NCBI GenBank assembly: GCA_002747255.1
Contig: PDUC01000037.1
Span: forward strand, 1 to 64,000
Direction of reading: 5' to 3'
DNA length: 64,000 bases
DNA from: Acidobacteriota bacterium
Lineage (GTDB): Bacteria > Acidobacteriota > Holophagae > Acanthopleuribacterales > Acanthopleuribacteraceae
This document shows, piece after piece, positions 18,768-27,886 of this stretch (the first letter of the stretch is position 1; each line of letters begins with the position of its first letter). The notes below the pieces were generated by a model. The model saw only the letters and a list, made by a program, of their open reading frames with translations. It was not told where the DNA came from and did not search any database. The position numbers were made by a program, and so were the translations under genes.

Positions 18768-21269
18768 TCATTCTCCTTTTTCTTTCTTTTCGGGTTGATC
18801 AACAGGTGGTTGGTCATCTTCCAGTTGATTCGCTTTTTTGAATTCCTCTAGCTTTTTCTTCTTGGCGATTTTCTTTTGTTGCAGTTCTTTCAGTCGCGCC
18901 TTCAATTCATCGATGGATTCAGGCTGATCAGGGCTTTTCACTTCTGTGTTTGCGGTTATGGACGTGCCATCCGCTTTTTTCTCGGTTTCGGCATTTTGAT
19001 TTTCCGGTTGGGAAGCATCTGTGCTTTCAGCTACTGCCGGTTGAACCGGTTCTTGAGATGGGACAGGTTCATTGGCAGTCTTTTCATTCATTTTCTCAGG
19101 CATGGTTTCCGGACCGGATGGTGTTTCTTCTGTTGGTACAGGGCTTTCTTCTGTTGGCAGACTTTCAACGGCCGGCAGGTCGCCTTCTACTGCTTGTACG
19201 GGCTTTTCCATGCCAGGGTCGGGCTGTTCAATGGGTGGTTTTTGACTGATTTTCGGTTCTTGTTCCTCAGCTTGAGGTCCCAGGAACTTGTAACCGAAAT
19301 AGAGGATCACCGCAAGGATGGGAATAAGGATGGCAACCCAGACCCAGGGGATCGCTCTCTTGCTGCTCAGACCCTGAAGGGATTCTTCCTTGTGTTTTTC
19401 CACATCATCTTTGTCGGGAAGAATGACGGGGGCTTTATCTTTATCAGGTGCCTTTTCTGCATGTGATCGTTTTGCTTCAAATTCAGATATTTTCTGATTG
19501 TCTTTCGCGTCTATATACGTCATAAAATCAACCACATCGGATTCGGTCACGTGGATTTTTTCTGATTTCATGTAGTTTTTAAGCTCAAGTTCCAACTCGC
19601 GGGCAGTCGAGTATCTTTGGTTCGGATCTTTCTGCAGCGCTTTGAGAATGATCTTCTCGAGTTTGACGGGAACGGCAGGATTGATAGCTCGCAGTTGGGT
19701 GAAATCTGCTTCCCTGACTTTCTTGAGGATGGAAAGCTCGGAATCACCGTCCACCAGCCTCTTCGCTGTCAGGCTCTCATAGAGTAAGTTCCCGAGGCTA
19801 AAGATATCGGAGCGGTGATCGATGGGTTTCCCCTCAGCCTGTTCCGGAGACATATAGAGCAGTTTTCCTTTGAGAGATCCGGCAACCGTATTGGCCGCTT
19901 TAATGCTGGCCTTGGCAATTCCAAAGTCAACCAATTTGATTTCGCCCTGATTGGAGATCAGGATATTTTGTGGCGAAATATCGCGGTGAACAAGGTGCAG
20001 AGGTTGATTTCTGGAGTGGTCTTTTTTCTTGTGGGCGTATTCCAGTGCATCGCACAGCTTCACGCCAATAAACATCACGATAGAAGGCGGTATGACAACG
20101 TTGACGGATTTGCAGTAGTTGAGTATGGCCCTCAGGTTTTTACCAGCCACATATTCCATGGCGATGAAAAAGGTATCTCCGAATTTGCCCAGTTCATAAA
20201 TTTGCGCGATGTTGGGATGGGTTAAATTGGCTGCAACTTTTGCTTCGTCAATGAACATGGTGACAAATTCGTCGTTGTCAGAGAGGTGAGGGAGAATTTT
20301 TTTAATGGCGACGATTTTCTCAAAGCCCTTTTCGCCTTTTAATCTCGCCTTCCAGACTTCGGCCATTCCTCCAGTGGCTATTTTCTCGATAAGTTCGTAA
20401 TCGTTTGCTTTGGAGTTCATTGCTTCCGACATTTGTGCCGTACTCGCTTTAAAGTCTGGCTGAGCGTCACTCTGGGCTTTATCTTGCAGAGGTTTTTCTT
20501 TGGGAGCTGACGGTTTCGTTACCTTCACAGATGCAGCAGATAAATCTGTTTGTTTAAAAGGGCCTGCTGGAGTGGCTGTTTTTTTGCGTCCCACTCCCTT
20601 TTCAATGTCGCTGATCAAATCGCCAAAGATGTCTTTGGAAGAGAGTTTGTTGCGATCTTTCCTGCTGGACTCAACGGCTCCGACTTTAAAAAGAGCCTGA
20701 TCTTTTGAGCTTTGTTTTCGCCGTTTCTCGGTTTTCAACTTATTGAGTTCTCTCTTCAGTTCTTCGGTATTGACCTGGATGGTTGAAGTGAGAGAGAACT
20801 CCGGCTTTTTCTTCTTGGTTTTTCCCGATAGATCCAGACCGCTGAGCGTTTGTTCCAGTTTCTCTTCAATGGAATGAGATTTCTTGATGTTTGTTTCCGC
20901 TGGAACTTCAGCTAGAACCAATTTAAGCAGTTCGGTGTGTGATATGGGTTTTTCGATTAAATTATTGGCCAGGAATTTCTCTTTGGCCTTCTTTCTGTTT
21001 TGTTGGCCCTTGTAGACAGACGAACAGACAAGAATGGGTAGGTCGGGTCTTCTTTTTTTGATCGATCTACAAACGGTAAAACCGTTGATGTCTTCCAGTT
21101 GTGAATCGATGAGACAGATATCGGGATCGGCTTTTAAAGCGTATTGAAAAGACTGCTTTCCTTTTTGTGCTTTAATGACCGCAAAACCGTTCTGTGTGAA
21201 AAAGCGACTTGTGGTGTTGAGGTGTTGTTCATCGGAATCCGCAATAAGCAGTTTGCATTTTTTTCTCAT
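18768..21269 (-). CDS. Ser/Thr protein kinase with N-terminal response-regulator receiver domain
   Basis: This 833-residue protein has three parts. Residues 1-125 form a receiver domain with acidic pocket Asp11/Asp13, phospho-acceptor Asp55 (CLIDSQLEDINGF) and the late Lys (IEKPIS). After a charged linker, a Hanks-type kinase domain spans about 290-565: glycine loop IATGGMAEVW, catalytic VHRDISPQN, DFG in LVDFGIAK and SPEQAEG in the activation segment. A single membrane helix follows (about 638-662, WVWVAILIPILAVILYFGY). It leads into a Pro/Glu/Thr-rich, probably periplasmic tail with a terminal Lys-rich coiled coil. This architecture links two-component phosphotransfer to Ser/Thr phosphorylation. 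It is monocistronic with the small coiled-coil gene and upstream of an M23 peptidase, hinting at envelope control. Confidence 0.9.
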   Translation of the reverse strand: MRKKCKLLIADSDEQHLNTTSRFFTQNGFAVIKAQKGKQSFQYALKADPDICLIDSQLEDINGFTVCRSIKKRRPDLPILVCSSVYKGQQNRKKAKEKFLANNLIEKPISHTELLKLVLAEVPAETNIKKSHSIEEKLEQTLSGLDLSGKTKKKKPEFSLTSTIQVNTEELKRELNKLKTEKRRKQSSKDQALFKVGAVESSRKDRNKLSSKDIFGDLISDIEKGVGRKKTATPAGPFKQTDLSAASVKVTKPSAPKEKPLQDKAQSDAQPDFKASTAQMSEAMNSKANDYELIEKIATGGMAEVWKARLKGEKGFEKIVAIKKILPHLSDNDEFVTMFIDEAKVAANLTHPNIAQIYELGKFGDTFFIAMEYVAGKNLRAILNYCKSVNVVIPPSIVMFIGVKLCDALEYAHKKKDHSRNQPLHLVHRDISPQNILISNQGEIKLVDFGIAKASIKAANTVAGSLKGKLLYMSPEQAEGKPIDHRSDIFSLGNLLYESLTAKRLVDGDSELSILKKVREADFTQLRAINPAVPVKLEKIILKALQKDPNQRYSTARELELELKNYMKSEKIHVTESDVVDFMTYIDAKDNQKISEFEAKRSHAEKAPDKDKAPVILPDKDDVEKHKEESLQGLSSKRAIPWVWVAILIPILAVILYFGYKFLGPQAEEQEPKISQKPPIEQPDPGMEKPVQAVEGDLPAVESLPTEESPVPTEETPSGPETMPEKMNEKTANEPVPSQEPVQPAVAESTDASQPENQNAETEKKADGTSITANTEVKSPDQPESIDELKARLKELQQKKIAKKKKLEEFKKANQLEDDQPPVDQPEKKEKGE

Positions 21270-21414
21270 ATATCGTAGTGCCTCGTATCACAAGCTGAAA
21301 AATCTCTTTGTTCCATTGATAGCATATTTTACAATAACTTGTAAATTGAAACCTGTATATTCTCTTTCACTCTATTGAAGAAAATACGTCGGGTGGATAT
21401 TAATGAGGTAGTAG

Positions 21415-22008
21415 ATGTTTTATTTTCTGTTTTTATGTGGTTCGATTTTTTTGTCAGATTCCATTTGTGTTTTGCCTGCACAAAGTGCAAAAGACCAGAA
21501 TTTAATATGTAAGAAAGACACATTGATGATGACTGACAAGTCTTTTGCCGTGACATTGAGGTTTCTTCCGCCGGGAGAATTTCAAATGCGATGCAAGGAT
21601 AAGGGTTTATCCGAGGCCATTCTGAAGAAAGAGAAAGCCTTATTTAATCAGTGGATTTCACTTGAATGCACGGTTGTCAATGAGGGTGCGGAAGCCATTT
21701 TTTTAAACCCGCTTCACATACAGATCGTCGATAACAACAGACCTGTGGGAAATTTACTGGAGCCGGGTTTTTTTTCAATTAAAAAAGATAAACCCGAATC
21801 AGGTTTACAGGCATTCAGCGGACTGTTTGACAAGAGCGGTATCGAAGTTCCTGCCGGTGAAACCAGGCGACGTGTGTTAACATTTCAGCCTCTTGGAGGG
21901 TCATTTCCCCTGAGAACCCTTGATTTCATCATCTATCATTTTTATGTGGGAATGGAAGATTACAGATTAAAAGGGCAAATCACACTTAAATCATGTTCAA
22001 CCAAGTGA
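21415..22008 (+). CDS. secreted protein of unknown function upstream of lptD
   Basis: This 197-residue protein has a signal peptide (FYFLFLCGSIFLSDSICVLPAQS). The mature part is rich in predicted strands (QWISLECTVVNEGAEAIFLN, ETRRRVLTFQPLGG, LDFIIYHFYVGMEDYRLKGQ), resembling an immunoglobulin-like fold. I do not recognise a family. Its stop overlaps the first possible lptD start by 16 nt, so the two genes form a unit. It may be a periplasmic helper in envelope biogenesis, on context only. It is transcribed divergently from the receiver-kinase gene. Confidence 0.6.
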   Translation: MFYFLFLCGSIFLSDSICVLPAQSAKDQNLICKKDTLMMTDKSFAVTLRFLPPGEFQMRCKDKGLSEAILKKEKALFNQWISLECTVVNEGAEAIFLNPLHIQIVDNNRPVGNLLEPGFFSIKKDKPESGLQAFSGLFDKSGIEVPAGETRRRVLTFQPLGGSFPLRTLDFIIYHFYVGMEDYRLKGQITLKSCSTK

Positions 22009-24176
22009 AGTTTAGCCATGCGCCAAACCCTGTTTTTAAGAACGCCGTGCTCTTGACGGGTGCTGGAAGGGTGCTTTTATCTGTTTGCATTGTCGTGACA
22101 CCGTACGTTAGGCGGTTTCTGAAAACTGTTTGGAGTGTCGCGTTCATGGCGGGCTGCTCCTTTTTGGCTCCTGTTTTTTCAGATGAAGAAATCAGCATTC
22201 AGGCAACCCGGACTGAACACTCCCAGGGAGTGACCCTGCTAAGCGGCAACGTCCGTTTTCAGAGTCCGGGCAGGTACTTGCTGACTGCTGATGAAGCGTC
22301 TTATACCAACGAAGAGGGCGCTGCCGAGTTGAGGGGAAATGTTAAAGTCGATTTTTATTCCAATGCGGGGCTCATAGAAATAGCGTCGCAGTATGTGGTT
22401 TACAATCTAAAAACGAGATCGGGGATCTTCGATCAAGTGGCCGTGCAATTCGGAGAAGATTATCATTTTTCGGGTGAGCGGATTGAACTTCATGAAAACG
22501 GTCACTACCATTTTTTTAACGGCATTTTAACCGCGTGTAATCAGGCATTGCCTCAGTGGTCCATGAAAATAAAGGAAGCCATTCTCGTTCCCGAAGGGTA
22601 TTCCAGACTCAAGGGAACCACCTTCTTCCTCAAAAAAGTGCCGGTTTTTTACTTTCCGTATTTAATTCTTCCAACCATGACCCGGCGTCAATCCGGTTTG
22701 CTGATCCCCGATACGGGACACTCACAGCGGAATGGTACTTTTTTCAAAATACCCTACTACCTTGCCCCACAACCCAATTGGGACATGACCTTGACTCCCG
22801 GGTATTACGATGTTTCCGGACCCGTTGTCGATTTTGAGTTTCGCTATCATACCAGACCTTTTCAGCAGGGAAAGATCAGCGGTTACGCTATGCAGGATCA
22901 GGTCATCAAAGAAGGTATGGCAGTGTATGAGGCAGGAGAAAGAGTGTCGTCCAACCGCTACCGATACAGCCTTTCCCATCAACAGAGAATGAAACAAGGC
23001 GCTCTCTTGTTGAGCGCGGAACAGGGGTCCGATTACCAGGTGGAGTGGGATTTTGTTGAAGACATCAATTCGGGCCGAATCAGATCGTATTATTACGATT
23101 TATGGTACGGCCGTGAATGGAAAAATCAGTATTTTTCCATCTGCGCCAATGATTCCAGATACATTTTCTCGGATCAGTCGGGTATTGGTGAGATACAGCG
23201 ACTGCCCTCTCTCAACTGGCTTGTCCCCTCGCAGCATATCGGCAAGGGTTTCTATCTCAAGAGCAACGCCCATGTGGATATCATCGATTTTAGTGAAATT
23301 CTGCCCGAGCAGGCAGAGGGCACGGTGCACTATTCGCTGAATGCCGCTATTGAAAGGAAAGGCAAAATAGGTCCTTATATTTTTATGAACTACGGCCTTT
23401 CTCTTCTCGCTTCCTCTCACAATGACAATAAAGACAAAAGGTCCGGCACCTCGTTTGTGGCCGGAACGCTGGAGATGGTGGGCCCCAAGCTCTACAAATC
23501 CTATCGCTCGGATTCACTGCACAATTACCTTACCTACGGCTTTTCAAGCCGTTACAACTTTCGAGACTCTCGGGATTTCGATATTTTGCTTGAATTTGAT
23601 GAAAACGACGTGTTTTTCAATGAACAGATTAAAGGCCTCGATACATCGTGGTTTATCAGGTCATCGCTTTTCAAGGTTTCTTCTAAATCGCATTCTTCTC
23701 TGCTGGAAATAGAAATGAGAAAGAAGGTCAATACCGATACCAGGCAATCCCCGCTTGAAATCGCATTCCGGGTTCCCGGAATTTACGGCCTGCATTTCAA
23801 CTCCCTTATTAAATATCAAACAGATGAGCGCAAGTTTGACCTTCTCTCTTTTTACGGCAGTGCGAAAAAGGGGAACTGGAAAGGCTACGCGGGCTATGTC
23901 CGTCGTCAGATTGATATGGCGGATCAGGACAGTATTATTTTGAGAACGGACTTGACTTTGCCGAGATGGAAATCCGGTTTACACGCTGCCATCGATTATG
24001 ATTTCTTGAAAAACGAATTCAAGAGTCAGCAGTTGGCCTACAAGCTGTTCGGCCAGTGTATGGGCATGCAGATCTCTTACAATGAAACACCTGAAGCGGG
24101 AACCAGTGAAACGAAAAAATGGTATCGATTGAGTTTCCAGTTCAGGAGCCTTGGAGAGATCGGATCCAAGTTTTAA
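21993..24176 (+). CDS. lptD: LPS-assembly outer-membrane protein LptD
   Basis: The protein has 727 residues from the first ATG. An N-terminal signal region is followed by an OstA/LptA-like beta-jellyroll (about 65-180: EISIQATRTEHSQGVTLLSGNV, LLTADEASYTNEEGAAELRGNV, IEIASQYVVYNLKTRSG). The LptD barrel begins near KVPVFYFPYLILPT and SGLLIPDTGHSQRNG, typical of the family. It inserts LPS into the outer leaflet together with LptE. The true start is uncertain: GTG at 22095 would give MTPYVRRFLKTVWSVAF, a more typical signal peptide (693 residues). It converges on prmC with only 10 nt between stops. Confidence 0.88.
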   Translation: MFNQVKFSHAPNPVFKNAVLLTGAGRVLLSVCIVVTPYVRRFLKTVWSVAFMAGCSFLAPVFSDEEISIQATRTEHSQGVTLLSGNVRFQSPGRYLLTADEASYTNEEGAAELRGNVKVDFYSNAGLIEIASQYVVYNLKTRSGIFDQVAVQFGEDYHFSGERIELHENGHYHFFNGILTACNQALPQWSMKIKEAILVPEGYSRLKGTTFFLKKVPVFYFPYLILPTMTRRQSGLLIPDTGHSQRNGTFFKIPYYLAPQPNWDMTLTPGYYDVSGPVVDFEFRYHTRPFQQGKISGYAMQDQVIKEGMAVYEAGERVSSNRYRYSLSHQQRMKQGALLLSAEQGSDYQVEWDFVEDINSGRIRSYYYDLWYGREWKNQYFSICANDSRYIFSDQSGIGEIQRLPSLNWLVPSQHIGKGFYLKSNAHVDIIDFSEILPEQAEGTVHYSLNAAIERKGKIGPYIFMNYGLSLLASSHNDNKDKRSGTSFVAGTLEMVGPKLYKSYRSDSLHNYLTYGFSSRYNFRDSRDFDILLEFDENDVFFNEQIKGLDTSWFIRSSLFKVSSKSHSSLLEIEMRKKVNTDTRQSPLEIAFRVPGIYGLHFNSLIKYQTDERKFDLLSFYGSAKKGNWKGYAGYVRRQIDMADQDSIILRTDLTLPRWKSGLHAAIDYDFLKNEFKSQQLAYKLFGQCMGMQISYNETPEAGTSETKKWYRLSFQFRSLGEIGSKF

Positions 24177-24186
24177 CTTTTATCAG

Positions 24187-25038
24187 CTAGAGTTTGCGAT
24201 AAAAGAGAAAGCGTTCAACGCCAAAGGGATCTTTTTCCCACGTGAAATTGCCCTCAAACCGCCTGGCATCCAGCCACGGTTGCAGGAGTGTGGAGTGACA
24301 ATGACCCAGCTCAAAGGCTGCCAGCGCTCGAGGCCTTAAATGCTCGTCGAGTTGACTCAATATGGTTTTGACATGGGCCAGACCGCGATCCTCACTGTAG
24401 AGCGCCATGTGAGGTTCGTACGAGAGAACCTGCCGATCCACATGCTCACAACCCGCGACATAGGGAGGGTTACACAGCAGGATGTCGAATGTTCTGTCTG
24501 GCGGGATTTGTTCCCAGAGATTGGAGTGTACGAGCTCCACTCTCTCACGCAGATGATGTCGAACGGTGTTTTCTCTCGCAAGACAGAGAGCCTTTTCTGA
24601 TAAGTCAGCTAAAACTAAATGGGACTTTTTGAAGCTCAGCGCGAGGCTCAACCCCATAACGCCTGATCCACAGCACATATCCAGAATGAAATCGGTCGAT
24701 ATTTGCTGGATCCTGATGCGTTCGCGGACCATGGCGCACAGGGCTTCTGTTTCGGGCCGGGGAATAAAACTCCTTGAATCGCTCTTGAAATCCCACTCGA
24801 GGAAACTGATCTCACCCAGTATGTAGGCCAGGGGTTTTCCGTTTTTAAGGGCTTGTGCGGCTCGATTCAAGTCGCGGAGTTCCTGCTGAGACAGTTCCCT
24901 TTCGGGCTTGAGGTGCATTTCAAGTTGCGAGAGTCCCGTGAAATGAAGAATTAAATGGCGAATTGTCTGCCGGGGATGAGGGAAATGCTCACCGGGAAGC
25001 TGTCGACTCCAGTGCTGGATGAACTCAGTCAGGGTCAT
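24187..25038 (-). CDS. prmC: release-factor glutamine methyltransferase
   Basis: PrmC (283 residues) methylates the Gln of the GGQ motif in class I release factors. An N-terminal helical domain (1-80) is followed by a SAM-dependent methyltransferase with [15 protein letters not shown] (motif I) and LLCNPPYV (the NPPY active-site loop). The [11 protein letters not shown] segment is also characteristic. It overlaps prfA, its substrate gene, by 4 nt (ATGA), the conserved prfA-prmC arrangement. N-terminal divergence is normal for the family. Confidence 0.95.
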   Translation of the reverse strand: MTLTEFIQHWSRQLPGEHFPHPRQTIRHLILHFTGLSQLEMHLKPERELSQQELRDLNRAAQALKNGKPLAYILGEISFLEWDFKSDSRSFIPRPETEALCAMVRERIRIQQISTDFILDMCCGSGVMGLSLALSFKKSHLVLADLSEKALCLARENTVRHHLRERVELVHSNLWEQIPPDRTFDILLCNPPYVAGCEHVDRQVLSYEPHMALYSEDRGLAHVKTILSQLDEHLRPRALAAFELGHCHSTLLQPWLDARRFEGNFTWEKDPFGVERFLFYRKL

Positions 25039-26129
25039 TCCTGGAACTGCTCCTGAATGCGTTTGGCCTCGAAGGCGGATCGACAGGCTTTGATCATTTC
25101 ACTCATGTCACCCTGCATGAATTGCTCAAGGCGGTAGAGTGTGAACTTAATGCGATGATCCGTCACGCGGCCTTGAGGGAAATTATAGGTTCTGATTTTT
25201 TCGGAGCGATCTCCACTTCCAATCTGTGTTTTCCGTTCCGCGGCAATCTTGTCGTGCTGCTGCTGGGTTTCCAGTTCATACAGCCGCGATCTCAGAACTC
25301 TCATGGCCTTTTCCCTGTTTTTAATCTGGGACTTTTCATCCTGACAGCTCACCACCAAGCCGGTCGGTAAATGAGTGATCCGAATGGCGGAATCCGTTGT
25401 GTTGACGTGCTGACCTCCCGCTCCTGAGCTCCGAAAACGATCGATCCTCAAATCGTTCTGGTCGATGACGATATCGATATCTTCCGCTTCCGGCAGCACG
25501 GCTACCGTGATGGCGGAAGTGTGCACCCGGCCTTGCGTTTCGGTTTGCGGAACCCTTTGAACCCGGTGAGTGCCGCTTTCAAACTTAAGGGCGCTGTAGA
25601 CATTTTTACCTTCGATGACGCAGGTTACTTCTTTTACCCCGCCAACGCCTGTTTCGCTGATACTGCTGATACTCGTTTTCCAGCCTTGGGAATCGGCAAA
25701 CCGCGAATAGGCGCGAAACATTTCAGCTGAAAACAGGGTGGCTTCATCTCCGCCGGTGCCCGCCCGTATTTCCAGAACAACACTCTTGCCGTCGTTGGGA
25801 TCCCTGGGCAGCAGAAGCCGTTGAAGTTCCTTGAACTTGACGGGCAGCTGGGCCTTGACTTCGGGCAGACTCTCTTTCGCCAGTTCAACAATGTCGGGCT
25901 CTTCGTCCGGGCATGACAGCACTTCCTGGTACTCGTCGTACTCCGCTTTAATGGCTTTATACTCTTTGTATGTGGTTACGATCTCATCCAGTTCACGGTG
26001 CTTTTTGGCTAACTCCTGGTAGCGCTTGTTATCCGATATGATTTCCGGGTCGCTCATCATCTCGAGAAGTTGTTTAAAACTGGCTTCAATTTGGTCTAAT
26101 TGTTTCAATACGGTTTGATGTGTGTTCAA
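25035..26129 (-). CDS. prfA: peptide chain release factor 1
   Basis: RF1 (364 residues) terminates translation at UAA/UAG. Codon recognition is by the PxT motif, here PQT in [14 protein letters not shown], which separates it from RF2 (SPF). The catalytic loop is [16 protein letters not shown] with the methylated Gln. The family-specific [18 protein letters not shown] and RIRTYNFPQ-type segments are present. The length is standard. It is followed by prmC with a 4-nt overlap and lies 19 nt downstream of cmoA. Confidence 0.97.
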   Translation of the reverse strand: MNTHQTVLKQLDQIEASFKQLLEMMSDPEIISDNKRYQELAKKHRELDEIVTTYKEYKAIKAEYDEYQEVLSCPDEEPDIVELAKESLPEVKAQLPVKFKELQRLLLPRDPNDGKSVVLEIRAGTGGDEATLFSAEMFRAYSRFADSQGWKTSISSISETGVGGVKEVTCVIEGKNVYSALKFESGTHRVQRVPQTETQGRVHTSAITVAVLPEAEDIDIVIDQNDLRIDRFRSSGAGGQHVNTTDSAIRITHLPTGLVVSCQDEKSQIKNREKAMRVLRSRLYELETQQQHDKIAAERKTQIGSGDRSEKIRTYNFPQGRVTDHRIKFTLYRLEQFMQGDMSEMIKACRSAFEAKRIQEQFQE

Positions 26130-26148
26130 TTTTTTCTCCGTGTGCTTG

Positions 26149-26883
26149 TTATGCCGTGCCTTTAATGGCTAGGATGGATGCGAAGTTAAACCATTTATGA
26201 AAAAGATGGGATGACTGGAATCCCGCTTTTTCAAGAAGTTCCTCGTATTCTTTGACGCTGTAGGGTATCAGTACGTGTTCCAGACTGGCTCGTTTATTGG
26301 CCAGTTCGGTGTCAGTGTATCCGTTCTTCTTTTTGAAGTTGTAGTAGATATCGTGGAATTGGCTGCTTATTTTCGGAACACTCTCCAGGACCTTTTCAGA
26401 GAGGATCAGAATTCCGCCAGGCTTGAGCTGGGTCCATATTTTGGCCATGAGTTTTTCGCGTTGAATGGGTCTGATGAACTGAAGTGTGTAATTCATAATG
26501 ACGACAGATGTGTTTTCCAGATTGTAGTCAAGGATATCCCGGCATAACAATTCGACAGGTGCTTCCGGTATGTTTTCTTTCAGAAGTGTTCTGGCTTTTT
26601 CAATCATGTGTGGTGAACTGTCAACACCTATTTGCCTGGCAATTCGATCTCCCATAGCACAGTGAATTTTGGCAAGAAGGGTTCCCAGTGAGCAGCCCAG
26701 ATCCACGATACAGCTCGAAGGTTGATAGTAGATGCGGATCAGTTCCAGGATCATATCCTGCAATTCACGGTATTGGGGAATGGATCGGTTTAACATATCG
26801 TCGAAAACACCCGTCACACTGTCATCAAACTGGAAGCTGCCCCACAAAGGCTGCGTGTTTTGAAAGAGTTGATCTTTGGTCAT
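26149..26883 (-). CDS. cmoA: carboxy-SAM synthase
   Basis: CmoA (244 residues) converts SAM and prephenate to carboxy-SAM, used by CmoB to make 5-oxyacetyluridine at tRNA wobble position 34. Typical sequence: [22 protein letters not shown], motif [14 protein letters not shown], a MNYTLQFI loop and the C-terminal [17 protein letters not shown]. The length is near the 247 residues of the E. coli protein. The partner cmoB is not in this window. It overlaps the UDP-xylose synthase gene by 4 nt, and prfA follows. Another SAM-dependent methyltransferase activity is possible but less likely given the motifs. Confidence 0.85.
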   Translation of the reverse strand: MTKDQLFQNTQPLWGSFQFDDSVTGVFDDMLNRSIPQYRELQDMILELIRIYYQPSSCIVDLGCSLGTLLAKIHCAMGDRIARQIGVDSSPHMIEKARTLLKENIPEAPVELLCRDILDYNLENTSVVIMNYTLQFIRPIQREKLMAKIWTQLKPGGILILSEKVLESVPKISSQFHDIYYNFKKKNGYTDTELANKRASLEHVLIPYSVKEYEELLEKAGFQSSHLFHKWFNFASILAIKGTA

Positions 26884-27833
26884 GGTTTTATTCCGTGCTG
26901 TTCACTCAGCAGCCTGTCAAAATAATGAATAGTTGCTTTCAATCCCTCCTCCAGGTCCGTCGTGGGCTGCCAATTCAAACACTTTTTGGCTTTGGAAATA
27001 TCGGGTTGTCTTTTCAATGGGTCATCCTCGGGAAGTTGGTGATAGGTGATCACGGAATTGGAGCCGGTCAACTCGATCACTTTTTCTGCCAGCTCGCGGA
27101 TGGTGTTTTCCTTCGGGTTGCCAATGTTGATGGGCCCGGTGTAGGGGGCTTCCCAGGCCATGAGTTTCATGATCGCTTCCACCAGATCGGTGACAAAACA
27201 GAATGAACGCGTTTGGGATCCGTCACCGTAGATGGTAATAGGTTCATTTTTAAGTGCTTGTATAATGAAATTAGAAACCACTCTGCCGTCATTGACGGCC
27301 ATTCTGGGACCGTATGTGTTGAAGATGCGTCCAATGCGGATATCGACCGATTCCTTTAAGTGGTAGTTGACCATGAGGCTCTCGGCGATTCGCTTGCCTT
27401 CATCATAACAGCTTCTTGGGCCGAGACAATTCACATGGCCGATGTACTCCTCGGGTTGCGGATGAACTTCCGGATCACCGTACACTTCCGAAGTGGACGC
27501 CTGAAAGATACGCCCCTTGACGCGTTTTGCCAAACCAAGCATGTTGATCATTCCGATGGTATTGGTTTTAATGGTTTTAATGGCGTTGAACTGATAGTGA
27601 ACAGGCGAGGCCGGGCATGCCATGTTGTAGATTTGATCGACTTCGAGAAACAGGGGATGAACGATGTCGTGTCTTATCAGTTCAAAGTTGCAGTGATCCA
27701 TTAAATGCAGAACATTTTTCTTGGAACCCGTAAAAAAATTGTCCACTGCAATGACTTCGTTTCCCTGTTCCAGAAGTTGCTCGCAAAGGAAACTTCCCAG
27801 GAAACCCGCTCCACCTGTTACTGCTACTTTCAT
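26880..27833 (-). CDS. UDP-glucuronate decarboxylase (UDP-xylose synthase)
   Basis: This 317-residue extended short-chain dehydrogenase has the Rossmann motif [16 protein letters not shown], the substrate signature [13 protein letters not shown], the catalytic STSEVYGDP and [10 protein letters not shown] (YxxxK), and the [11 protein letters not shown] strand. These are the marks of UXS, which converts UDP-glucuronate to UDP-xylose for surface polysaccharide. AGGAG precedes its ATG. It starts 53 nt after the copA stop and overlaps cmoA by 4 nt, so it shares transcripts with translation-related genes. Confidence 0.92.
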   Translation of the reverse strand: MKVAVTGGAGFLGSFLCEQLLEQGNEVIAVDNFFTGSKKNVLHLMDHCNFELIRHDIVHPLFLEVDQIYNMACPASPVHYQFNAIKTIKTNTIGMINMLGLAKRVKGRIFQASTSEVYGDPEVHPQPEEYIGHVNCLGPRSCYDEGKRIAESLMVNYHLKESVDIRIGRIFNTYGPRMAVNDGRVVSNFIIQALKNEPITIYGDGSQTRSFCFVTDLVEAIMKLMAWEAPYTGPINIGNPKENTIRELAEKVIELTGSNSVITYHQLPEDDPLKRQPDISKAKKCLNWQPTTDLEEGLKATIHYFDRLLSEQHGIKP

Positions 27834-27886
27834 TTTTTTTCTCCTGTTTTAATGTTACAGCGTATTATAGCAACATGCCTTAATGA

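Noticed and set aside
18876-19466. 196-residue plus-strand frame opposite the kinase tail
   Set aside because: Antisense shadow of the Pro/Glu-rich kinase C-terminus; the kinase frame has clear domains.
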